From contig JARBJD010000047.1 of NCBI GenBank assembly GCA_033064195.1, forward strand, positions 275,221 through 339,220: DNA of 64,000 nucleotides. The letters run 5' to 3'. Under the pieces are notes generated by a model, which ran no database searches, had not been told where the DNA came from, and worked only from the letters and a program-made list of their open reading frames with translations. Below are positions 56,370 to 64,000 of this stretch, piece after piece (positions within the stretch are counted from its first letter, which is position 1; every line of letters begins with the position of its first letter). The stretch is from Blattamonas nauphoetae (Eukaryota > Preaxostyla > Oxymonadida). The translations under genes were made by a program, and so were the position numbers.

Positions 56370-56780
56370 CTAATACTCCAACATGAGATCAACCAGAAAT
56401 TCATAATGCTCTTTGATTATTTTTCCATTGATTGTCTCTGTTGTTTCCATCTCGATTGATTCACCAGAACTGTCCTTGAACCAGATCTTCACAATTGATT
56501 GTCGAGTGCTTAATTCCCACTTCTTTCGCTTCGCAATTTGTTCGTTGCAGAACGCAACATAAGAATCATTGTGTGCATCAGTTTGAATCCAGTCAGCGTG
56601 AATGGTGTAATTCTGAGGAATATCTTTGGAGATGATTGTCGATGCACTGCCAATTTCTTCTTTCACGTGGATGAGTTTGCAGTCGAGGAAGTGAACATAT
56701 TTTTGATTTCTTGAATTGGTAAAATCATGAGGGAATTGAGCAGTGTGAGAATTCTGAATTGAGAAATAACGCTTCACCAT
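56370..56780 (-). CDS. Virus-like element protein, 136 aa, unknown
   Basis: Intact frame, ATG at 56780. Beta-rich composition (YFSIQNSHTAQF, NYTIHADWIQTD, IVKIWFKDSSGESIEMET) could fit a small single-domain virion or penton-type protein, but no diagnostic motif is seen. A T-rich motif lies 10 bp upstream. It is the last gene of the minus-strand set. Confidence 0.6.
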   Translation of the reverse strand: MVKRYFSIQNSHTAQFPHDFTNSRNQKYVHFLDCKLIHVKEEIGSASTIISKDIPQNYTIHADWIQTDAHNDSYVAFCNEQIAKRKKWELSTRQSIVKIWFKDSSGESIEMETTETINGKIIKEHYEFLVDLMLEY

Positions 56781-56790
56781 TCTTGTTTTC

Positions 56791-56812
56791 TACAAAAATA
56801 AAATATCATATA
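56791..56812 (-). promoter_or_regulatory. T-rich promoter-like motif (136-aa gene)
   Basis: Read on the coding strand: TATATGATATTTTATTTTTG, 10 bp before the ATG. Confidence 0.55.
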
Positions 56813-56854
56813 TGATTTAGTAAAATGACTTCGTCATTCTAGAAATGCTTTGCA

Positions 56855-58546
56855 TTAATATCCTCTCTTCACTTCTTCATACGCTTCTTGGAGACGGCGA
56901 TCAATGACATATCGCACTCGTGGTTGTCCATTCTCAATCCAGAACAACCAGTATGTTGCCTGATGTAATGCCAATATCGGTGGAGGAGGACCTTCTGGAG
57001 TTGAGGTGAAATATGGATCAAGTTCACCTTGTTTGATTGGTGTGCCACGATAGACAATATTGACAGATTCTGCGGTTGAAATACCTTCTTCTCCACCAGC
57101 AATTTCACTTCGATCTGTTGGAACCATGAATGTGAAACAAGTTGCATCCGTTACTGGTCTTTTTCGTTTATATTCATTTTCTGTTTCTTTGTAGAAATAT
57201 GTGCGAGGTAAACAAATCGAATTCTCAAACTCTTCCGTTGCGGAACAACCAATGAAATCACCATTAACCATCATCATTTGATAGAACTCTGGTGAGATGG
57301 TTGACATTGGGAAATTGGGAAAGTTGGATCCAAGCATCTCGAACTGTCCCACGTATTGAGGATTTCTGAAAACTGTACATTCATTTGGTCGTTCTGGGAA
57401 CAAGCACATTAGATTCATGAGATTGTTGAGTTTGATGCTGATGTTTGATCTCACCCCCATTGCATTCGCTTTTGATTGGAACGATTGGGTGTCAATTCTT
57501 TCTGCTTTCAGGACATATACAGTCTTTGAGTACGTGTTGATCAGTGATTGTTTTGTTGCATCTGTGATTTGATATCCGTAGCAGATCGAAGTGACTTTAT
57601 CCACCGATGAGGAAAGGACATTGATTGTTGCTTCCATTGTCGAAATCTCTGAAACTCCTGAGGAGGATGGACTGTTACGTGAATTATATTGTTGAACCGG
57701 ATTTCCGATTTGTGTAAATTCCTGAGTCATATTTGATAATTCTCCCTCACGCAGAAGGTCCATTTCAGCTGGGTCTGAAAGAGACATCAATGCCTTATCT
57801 GGATATTGTTCACGACTGTTTTCCAATGTTTTTCGGATGACAGTAGATGTTCGAATGGGACAGTAAACAAGTGATTCGGTTGTCAAATGAAATCTTAATC
57901 GGAGATTGCCAAAGATGGAGTTCGGATACTGATCAAATGTACTCAGTGGAAGCAAATTCACAAATGGAATGACAAGTGGAATTGTTCTCGTGATTGTTTG
58001 AAATGCTGTGTTTAACGGAGCAAAGTAGAATCCACACACACTTGGATCCATTCTCTGAACATTTTCCCAAAGGCTGTAGCAATGCTTCATGTTGTTTTTC
58101 TCTTCATGAGATTTGAAAGTGTGATACAGAAATGATTCGTGGATGTGATTGTTCTGAAGTGAATTGTCAATAATGTTTCCTTGACTGTCGACGAGTCTCA
58201 TATCTCGAATCGCATCTGATGATGATTTGAATCCGAAAAACATACCATTTTCATCAACATACGGACCCAAGCTGGACGATGTTGGTTTCACATATGGAAT
58301 TGTGATCGTTAGATCTATTCGCAAATGACTCTTCGAAAACTCAGTTACATCATGACCATCGTAACACAGTGGAACTTCAATTTCATCTGTGATTCTGCAT
58401 GGCATAGGAGGATTTGTTGGATGCACTTCTTGGATAGAATACACATGAGGTTCTGAATCCCACTGTTTTGGCATATATGATTGCACTTCAATTTGTTCAA
58501 TTAGAGTCGATGTTGGTTTGGATTGATTTGATCTGATACTTCTCAT
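56855..58546 (-). CDS. Capsid-type protein 1 of the virus-like element, 563 aa
   Basis: Intact frame with a start supported by the T-rich leader 3 bp upstream. The size suits a double-jelly-roll major capsid protein. Beta-rich segments alternate with loops. A signature RTIPLVIPFVNLLPL...YPNSIFGNLRL (about residues 190-225) resembles the end of the first jelly roll in such proteins. The C-terminus holds PPPPILALHQATYWLFWI. The same signatures recur in the neighbouring gene (58593-60460), so the two are paralogues that diverged long ago. The capsid role is inferred from size, composition, duplication and the adjacent packaging ATPase. Other beta-rich virion proteins remain possible. Confidence 0.58.
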   Translation of the reverse strand: MRSIRSNQSKPTSTLIEQIEVQSYMPKQWDSEPHVYSIQEVHPTNPPMPCRITDEIEVPLCYDGHDVTEFSKSHLRIDLTITIPYVKPTSSSLGPYVDENGMFFGFKSSSDAIRDMRLVDSQGNIIDNSLQNNHIHESFLYHTFKSHEEKNNMKHCYSLWENVQRMDPSVCGFYFAPLNTAFQTITRTIPLVIPFVNLLPLSTFDQYPNSIFGNLRLRFHLTTESLVYCPIRTSTVIRKTLENSREQYPDKALMSLSDPAEMDLLREGELSNMTQEFTQIGNPVQQYNSRNSPSSSGVSEISTMEATINVLSSSVDKVTSICYGYQITDATKQSLINTYSKTVYVLKAERIDTQSFQSKANAMGVRSNISIKLNNLMNLMCLFPERPNECTVFRNPQYVGQFEMLGSNFPNFPMSTISPEFYQMMMVNGDFIGCSATEEFENSICLPRTYFYKETENEYKRKRPVTDATCFTFMVPTDRSEIAGGEEGISTAESVNIVYRGTPIKQGELDPYFTSTPEGPPPPILALHQATYWLFWIENGQPRVRYVIDRRLQEAYEEVKRGY

Positions 58547-58548
58547 TT

Positions 58549-58571
58549 ATAGAAAAATAAAAAATATAATT
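58549..58571 (-). promoter_or_regulatory. T-rich promoter-like motif (capsid-type gene 1)
   Basis: Coding-strand ATATTTTTTATTTTTCTATA ending 2 bp before the ATG at 58546. Confidence 0.65.
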
Positions 58572-58592
58572 TCATTATTTTCTTTGACAGTT

Positions 58593-60460
58593 TTATGATT
58601 TCATTATTCCAAGTTCCTTGTGTAGTGCTTTCAATGTGTGATTTGGATAGGATTCAACAATAGGTATATCATTGCTGAATCGTAATACCCACCACGTTGT
58701 TGCAGTTGTCGCTAGAATCGGTGCTGGAGGATGCGTAAATGTTGTCATGTCACCACCCTTTTGACTTGGATCGAGAACATTATAGTATGTATCAATCAGA
58801 CCTTGGTAAATCGGACTTGATCTCAATGTGACTGGAATATTCTGACCTCTTGAACTGATTGAATCATTACAGTTTGTCGGACATCCACTTCGTTGAGTTG
58901 AAAAGCATAAAAGGAAGTCAGTATTGTCGTGAATCGGTCGCACTCTTGTCATTTTTTCTCCAGTATATGTTCCATCACCTTCGAGCTGTTCTTCAACAAG
59001 AGAATCTGTTAATGATCGCTCCAAATCATCAGGAACAGTCAGGTATGAATCAAGATTGAGAGTCGATAAAGCGAACTGATAGAAGCGAGCCCCAATCGTT
59101 GATGTCCAGTTATCTGGATAGTATTTGTCAAGGAGATGCACACGAAGATCTTTCTGCATCGGATTGTGGAAACATGTGACTTCATTATCGTAGTGACGGA
59201 AGAGGAGCATAATATCCTTGGCATTGACGAGAACCATTTGCTGAGTACAATCAATACCTGTTGCAGTTGGTGTCTTCTGAAATGGATAGAACGAGATCTT
59301 TTCTGCTGGAATCGTTCCTGGACGATCCTGATACATCTTCTTGAGATTCTCTTTCGCTATTTCTTTTATTTGGTATCCAGCACTCATGCAATACACATCA
59401 TCAACGCGATAATCGATAATGTTCAACGAAATATACTGATCCACAAATTCTGGTTCTTTTGTAACTGTTCCTGCTGAGTTGTAATAAATGTCTTGAGTCA
59501 CTGCTGATATCCTAAATGATTGGCCAATCTGAACGAAATTCTTGGTGCAGTTCGCTAGTAGAGAATGGAAAACCATGGACGATGTTGTTGACAATCAGCG
59601 ATCGCATGATGAATTGGTGGTCTTGTCAAGCCAACATTAAAGAAGGATGAAAGTGTATTCTTCAAAGTGAGTTCAGGATTTACTGGACAACAAACAAATG
59701 CATCCTCAGTAATGTACACACTTAATTTCAAATCACCAAAGAGACATCTTGGATAGTCAGTCATCCCTGAGAAAATCAGAAGATCTTCAAGATTGATTGA
59801 TATACGAATTGGTTCGTCAATTGTGTCAATGAAAGCACCAGCTTGTGACACTGTAGTGAAAGATGATAATGGAATATACACACCAGCAACAGATTCATCG
59901 TGCTTCCAAGCATTTTCCCAAGGAGTGTGTGAGTGTTTTCGATTCTCCAATTGACTCTTCGGTTTTATCATATTGTAGATGTGAGACTCCATTGATACAT
60001 CATTGTTTGAAGTGCTAATGATTCTTTGATTGTTGTGAAGAACAGTAAATCTACTAAAGATTGATGCCGAATGCGTAAGTCCTACGAACATAAATATTCT
60101 CTCATTTGAGTAAGATCCAACTTTGTCTGGGATAATGTTCCAATTGTTGACTTTCAAAGTGGTTGTGACTGTGAACGTAATAAAGGAATCATCAATTTGG
60201 CAAATGTCTTGATTACCAGTCAATGGAATGATTATCTCTTGTCCTCTGTAGAATCGTGCATTCTCTGATGGTTTCAATTCTTGAATCGAAGTACTGTGTG
60301 CTCCATCGTTCAGAAGGTAATTCACGTGGTGTTCAGACATTAGCTGTTGTTGTATTTGACCAATGTCATCTCTCGTGTATTTGATTGATCCAGTGCTATT
60401 GCCCGTCAATGTTGAGGCTCCATGTCTTTTGTTTGTCAGATGTGTTATATGCGAGTTCAT
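58593..60460 (-). pseudogene. Capsid-type protein 2, frameshifted paralogue
   Basis: Two overlapping frames: 60460-59555 (N-terminal 301 codons) and 59594-58593 (C-terminal). A single shift near 59590 would link them into about 620 residues. Signatures shared with protein 1 include YPRCLFGDLKLSVYITED (versus YPNSIFGNLRL), a conserved PWENAW (versus LWENVQ), the SAGYQI motif (versus CYGYQI) and PPAPILATTATTWWVL near the end. The shift may be a real lesion or a sequencing error. Paired capsid genes may supply two lattice positions, or one may be the older copy. Confidence 0.58.
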
Positions 60461-60462
60461 TT

Positions 60463-60481
60463 TATCAAAAATAAAAATTAC
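60463..60481 (-). promoter_or_regulatory. T-rich promoter-like motif (capsid-type gene 2)
   Basis: Coding-strand GTAATTTTTATTTTTGATA, 2 bp before the ATG at 60460. Confidence 0.65.
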
Positions 60482-60514
60482 ATTTATGCTTTAACTACAG
60501 TTACTTTTTTCTTT

Positions 60515-60804
60515 TCAGTTTCTTCTTCTTCGCTTCGGCTTCAGCTTTTCTTCCAGTTTCATTATTTCACCTCTGAGTTTGTTCGCTACTGCTGTGTTTC
60601 CTTCATTCATTGCTTGCTCATATTGTGCCATCTTTTCTGCATGGATTTGCTGATCCGACTTCACGTCTGGAATCATTTCAACACCTGTCTGTGCCACCTT
60701 AGAAATCAGTGGTCCAACAAAGGGGATGAGATTCAGAAATGGAGCTCCAACTCTGAGTATGTTTTGCCAACTGCTGCTAATTTTGATAACCAACCTGGTG
60801 CCAT
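60515..60804 (-). pseudogene. Small MAPG-start virion-type protein, frameshifted
   Basis: The leader and the MAPGW start at 60804 are in one frame. The body (SSSWQNILRVGAPFLNL, then a basic KPKRRRRN tail) is in another, so a 1-nt shift lies near 60785. A hydrophobic glycine/proline stretch (FLNLIPFVGPLISKV) followed by a charged helix suggests a membrane-active or core virion protein, as small adeno- and adinto-type capsid proteins are. Confidence 0.5.
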
Positions 60805-60806
60805 TT

Positions 60807-60825
60807 TAATAAGAATAAAAATATT
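60807..60825 (-). promoter_or_regulatory. T-rich promoter-like motif (60804 gene)
   Basis: Coding-strand AATATTTTTATTCTTATTA, 2 bp before the ATG; supports 60804 as the original start. Confidence 0.6.
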
Positions 60826-60928
60826 CGAATACTAGTGAATGTTTATCCTTTGAATTGAATTTTGGAATTGGACGAGAGAGGCATATCATCATTGGAGTAT
60901 CGTCCATTTCGTGGAGGTTCGTACTCGA

Positions 60929-61150
60929 TCATCTGTGGTTTTGTTTACGATTGATCGCCTTATTTTGTTGATAAACGTCCATCATTCCTCCTAATCCATT
61001 GAGTATTCCTCCTGCTGTTTGTCCGAATTTACTGTTCGTTTGAGAGAGTAATCCACCACCGACTTGAAGTAATGTTGGAGCTAGAGGTTTGATGAATTGA
61101 AAGAATTGCTTGCCGATATTTTTGAGTTTGTTGAAACTTCCTGGTGCCAT
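60929..61150 (-). CDS. Small MAPG-start virion-type protein, 73 aa
   Basis: Intact. Begins MAPGSFNKLKNIGKQF, is glycine-rich in the middle (VGGGLL, AGGILNGLGGMMD) and has a basic end. The amphipathic N-terminus with a Gly-rich core resembles membrane-perturbing minor virion proteins. It shares its first residues with the neighbouring gene at 60804. Confidence 0.55.
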   Translation of the reverse strand: MAPGSFNKLKNIGKQFFQFIKPLAPTLLQVGGGLLSQTNSKFGQTAGGILNGLGGMMDVYQQNKAINRKQNHR

Positions 61151-61151
61151 T

Positions 61152-61171
61152 TATGTAAAAATAAAAAATAC
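61152..61171 (-). promoter_or_regulatory. T-rich promoter-like motif (73-aa gene)
   Basis: Coding-strand GTATTTTTTATTTTTACATA, 1 bp before the ATG. Confidence 0.65.
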
Positions 61172-61186
61172 AATTCATTTATAATT

Positions 61187-61807
61187 TTAGCGGGGAATTG
61201 CTTTCGTCAGAGAAATGCCATAATTGAGAATAGTGTTGTATGCTTCATTGTAGGCGATACTCATATCTTTCCACCAACAAGGATCTTGAAAATTGTTCGA
61301 AAGATTGGGAGTTTATTCAGACATAGACACTTATCAGACAAATCATCCAGTTCAATCACCACATCGTTGATCCCAGTGAGAGTCGCAATCAGTGCACATA
61401 AATCACTTTGGTTCGTGATCAGTTTCTTCGATGGTTCAATGAGATTATTCAAGAGTTTCTTTTCACAAGCGAATGCATTCTTGTACACGAGCAGTAGTTG
61501 ATCTTTGAACGCTGTTATATTGGACGTGTATTCTCTTAGTGGAATAGAACGACTTTGGATCGGAGCTGATGGATATGTCTCCAATGGTGGATCGTAAGCA
61601 CCTGGAACATTCTCTCCTCACTCCGTAAGAGTTCGAAGCCTCTGGCGAGACTAGTTCAACATTAGCGCATTGCTCATTACGATCTTCGAGTTTGGATCTT
61701 CCGGAATTGGATCCTTTGTTATCGATGATGACATTGTTGGTGATTGATGTTGGTACTGAAGAAGAACTTGTGTGTTTCGTAAATTGACAACTTAGAATTG
61801 GTTGCAT
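61187..61807 (-). pseudogene. Virus-like element protein, ~205 codons, frameshifted
   Basis: Starts at ATG 61807 (QPILSCQFTKHTSSSSVPT). The frame is lost near 61600 and continues in another (TSNITAFKDQLLLVYKNAF, 61584-61261). A last open piece (SIAYNEAYNTILNYGIS) ends at TAA 61187-61189 after a further shift. The C-terminal two-thirds look helical. No family recognised. Confidence 0.45.
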
Positions 61808-61812
61808 CACTT

Positions 61813-61834
61813 TCTATAAAAATAAAAATATATA
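61813..61834 (-). promoter_or_regulatory. T-rich promoter-like motif (61807 gene)
   Basis: Coding-strand TATATTTTTATTTTTATAGA, 5 bp before the ATG. It overlaps the end of the upstream gene. Confidence 0.6.
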
Positions 61835-61839
61835 TTAAT

Positions 61840-62818
61840 GTTTTTAATCTCCAATTTTCTGCTGGGTCTATTTCTCCCATTGCAGTTCTATCCATCTGTG
61901 CAAATTGTGAATATCTAGGCATGTAATCAGATTGGAATTCCCTGATATCTCTTGTTTGGAATGCCTCGAATGACAGTTGATTGCATTGTGTCGATATGTC
62001 AGCTGAATAACGATTGCAGTAGTTTGATAAGTGAGTGGGATCTTGAGTGATCATTTGGAGAAACACTGGATGAATCTGTTCCTTGAAGGCTTTCTTTGTT
62101 TCATACTGGGATTGTAGTCCTGAACATGATCATGAAGCCATCTATCCCACATCCATGCTGCAATTTTGGATTGAATAGAATTGAAGACCATATTGTCTAA
62201 TACATGTTTCTCAAGATTTGCGGGGTTTCCTTGACTTGCACGAGTTATTTCCAATACACTTGTCATGAAGTCGCCAACAACTTTCTTCATTATTGCATAT
62301 GGTTGTTGTGATCGTTTAGTCTTCATCTCTTCATAGTTGATGTCTCGATAATTGGTTGGTAAATCGTATGTTCCATTCTTGAGGAAATTCCGATGTACAG
62401 CTTTGATTCTCCGTCCATTCTCTTGATTGAACGATGTGTATGGTTTCAGTCTTCTCATGTCTGGTGTTGGATTCATTGCATAGTATGTCTCTTTGACAGG
62501 TCTACTATTGTATGGAGCGAGCATGGCACCATTGACTGCAATCAGATCTCCAGTATCATTATCGTAGACCATCACATCAGGAACTTGTCCGTATTGTTCC
62601 ATTTTTGCAGTCCAATTACGTCCTGTTCTCTTGATGTATTCTAACGCTGATGGAAGACTACACAGAGCATCATTGCGTCTGGTTTGAATATCATCGTCAG
62701 CAAAGATTTGTTTCAATGCTGCTTGAGTCTCTGCTGCGTATCTCATTCTTGGTTTCTTCGCTGTTGCTTTTCTTTGTGGTTGAACGTACACTATCTTTGT
62801 GACATTGTGTGTTTTCAT
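61840..62818 (-). pseudogene. Virus-like element protein, ~325 codons, frameshifted
   Basis: The ATG at 62818 (KTHNVTKIVYVQPQRKATAKK) is preferred over an upstream alternative because it follows the T-rich leader. The frame is open to 62051. The next frame takes over near 62090 (MITQDPTHLSNYCNRYSAD and on to about 61840). The N-terminus is basic and the centre helical, with MWDRWLHDHV. No catalytic signature is seen. It is divergent from the ATPase gene with 45 bp between the starts. A packaging or DNA-associated role is only a guess. Confidence 0.45.
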
Positions 62819-62863
62819 ACAAAATAAAACCAAAAGTATATTTTAATTAGAGTTAAATCATAA
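62819..62863. promoter_or_regulatory. Divergent 45-bp promoter region
   Basis: Between the starts of the 62818 gene (minus) and the ATPase gene (plus). It contains ACAAAATAAAACC (T-rich motif for the minus gene) and GTATATTTTAATTAG toward the plus gene. Confidence 0.5.
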
Positions 62864-63844
62864 ATGAACAAATCGAATATGGCTAAACCAGAGGTTTCGC
62901 GGAGGGTGGAACCTTTGTCTCTAACAGCATACGTGAATGCAAAATTGAGTGAAGCATCTAGTAGGAATGTTTCTCATGAAGTGCAATCACAAATACATCC
63001 AGACTTGAATTTCAATCGCAATAGTGTGAATGTCCTTGTTGGGAATAGAGGAAGTGGAAAACATTCAATGCGCTTCGAGAGGTTGCCAAGCTACAGAACG
63101 TTCAGGTTAGGAATGAACTATTTCACCTCTTTGTCTTCGACACAGATAAGAACATTGATCCAACATTCGATAAATTTAAACCAATACTGAACGTTCCTTA
63201 TGTGAAAGTGAAATACGATGATGCACTTCCATTTCTGTTGGAGCTCTCTGAATCAAAAGCTGCTTATGAAGAGATTATTGACAATCAATGGCAGAACAGA
63301 ATCACTGATGAATGCAGAGAGAATCTCTTTGACTCACTATACATTGATGACTTCTCAGTGAAGAATCTCCAAACAATCATACTCCTTGATGACTGTCGCA
63401 GAATTCTTGGTGAACGTAGAACATCCAAAAATAGAATGACAATGATGGACTTATTACTAGAGAATCGACAACCGAAATTCACATTCTTTCTGACGATGCA
63501 TGAGCTCTTCAGTTTGTCAGCAGACATGAAGTCAAACATTGATTCAATGTGGATCTTTGGAGGATTCAACAAGAACGAATCAGTAGAGTCTATCCTCAGT
63601 TGAGACTCACCAATTGACATTCAACAATTCTGGAATGTCTATCAACGGAAACAAAAATGTGAAGCAATCATTCTTCGATACAATACAGATGGAGTTGCAC
63701 TGAATGAGATCAATACAGATGGATTAATCAAGGGTCCGTTAGTTCTTGTATCAAGTTACCAATTGTCTCGTCAAGACTTCCGAAGCCTCATGCTGAGAGT
63801 GTCTGTTAGCGTTCGAATTGATTCTTCAATGTCTGATAATCTCT
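62864..63844 (+). pseudogene. Packaging-type P-loop ATPase (A32/FtsK-HerA-like), broken
   Basis: Residues 60-67 read GNRGSGKH, a Walker A motif whose final Ser/Thr is replaced by His. The frame shifts near 63125. The second frame (63202-63603) has a Walker B-like IILLDDC at about 63378-63398, followed by FFLTMHELFSLS, as in viral packaging ATPases. A TGA at 63601-63603 interrupts a frame that stays open to the TGA at 63842-63844. The ATPase would pump DNA into capsids. With an altered P-loop, a shift and a stop, this copy is very likely dead. Confidence 0.62.
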
Positions 63845-64000
63845 GATCAATCGAGAGTGGGGTGGGAAGTGGAAGCATCAACATATCGTTTCCTCAGTGC
63901 AATCTCACCTCTTATTTTTGTTATTCTGTATCCATCAATTTGAATCATCCTATTCGGCTTCTGTGTGTGCTTCATTCAGTTCTTTTCTATTCTTCTCCGT
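63845..64000. other. Right edge of the window
   Basis: No gene recognised in the last 156 bp. A TCTTATTTTTGTTATT at about 63915 resembles the T-rich leader on the plus strand, so another gene may start just outside. Confidence 0.35.

Larger units (their letters stand above)
56161..63844. mobile_element. Integrated virus-like element (partial or decayed)
   Basis: Compact genes with gaps mostly of 25-150 bp, nearly all on the minus strand, lacking introns and sharing a T-rich promoter-like motif. Two paralogous capsid-sized genes, two small glycine/cation-rich genes and a packaging-type P-loop ATPase point to a virion module of the Polinton / Polinton-like or adinto-type DNA virus world. That is inferred from gene order and motifs, not from a search. 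Polymerase, integrase and protease are not seen, nor are terminal repeats, so the element is incomplete or continues past 64000. Several frameshifts show decay. Confidence 0.68.

Noticed and set aside
1-64000. tRNA or rRNA genes
   Set aside because: No cloverleaf with matching T-arm and acceptor, and no rRNA-like conserved stretch, was noticed on either strand. This was judged by eye only.
1-64000. Alternative genetic code with reassigned TAA/TAG or TGA
   Set aside because: Long frames exclude all three stops and end at each of them. In-frame stops occur only in copies that carry other lesions.

Overview
The window reads as nuclear DNA of a protist, not a bacterium. Genes are split by very short GT-AG introns (31-43 nt), intergenic DNA is full of cut-and-paste transposons, and the standard genetic code fits (long frames end at TAA, TAG or TGA). 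Several families (a concanavalin-like SPRY-type module, long ARM/HEAT-like helical proteins, Crinkler/RHS-type NTPases) remind me of oxymonad flagellates such as Blattamonas. That assignment is from memory of the families and could not be tested here.

Positions 1-49.6 kb are built from one unit of roughly 7-9 kb present four times in alternating orientation: A (minus, about 1-7.5 kb), B (plus, about 17.7-26.8 kb), C (minus, about 28-38.0 kb) and D (plus, about 40.6-49.6 kb). Each unit carries a two-intron gene for a Crinkler/RHS-type (CR) P-loop NTPase, followed by a terminal block with remnants of a second coding region. In B, C and D a SPRY-type fragment lies beyond that block. A and B are near-identical inverted copies, and so are C and D, but the A/B and C/D types differ clearly from each other. 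An ARM-like gene on the minus strand sits in the loop of each big palindrome (ARM1 at 9.25-17.7 kb, ARM2 at 38.4-41.0 kb). A third palindrome, centred at 27.94 kb, joins B to C with a loop of only about 70 nt.

Mobile elements have landed in this framework. A 5.85-kb Mutator-like element (MULE, 9-bp target duplication) splits ARM1. It encodes an intact FAR1/MULE transposase and carries a decayed, highly charged cargo gene. Two hAT-type non-autonomous elements (8-bp duplications) interrupt C and D, each in one arm only. A 1.5-kb inverted-repeat element lies in the terminal block of B. None of the four CR gene copies is uninterrupted: A, B and C carry one-to-few-base indels, mostly in homopolymers, and D carries a transposon.

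From 49.9 to 52.1 kb lies an apparently intact ARM-like gene whose four introns (31-34 nt) all keep the frame. From 53.2 to 56.1 kb the DNA is AT-rich and I see no gene. From 56.16 to 63.84 kb there is an integrated virus-like element. It has two paralogous capsid-sized proteins, two small MAPG-starting virion-type proteins, a packaging-ATPase-like gene and several unknowns. Most of these genes share a T-rich promoter-like motif within a few bases of the start codon. Several carry frameshifts, so the element looks endogenised and decaying. No polymerase or integrase is visible before the window ends.
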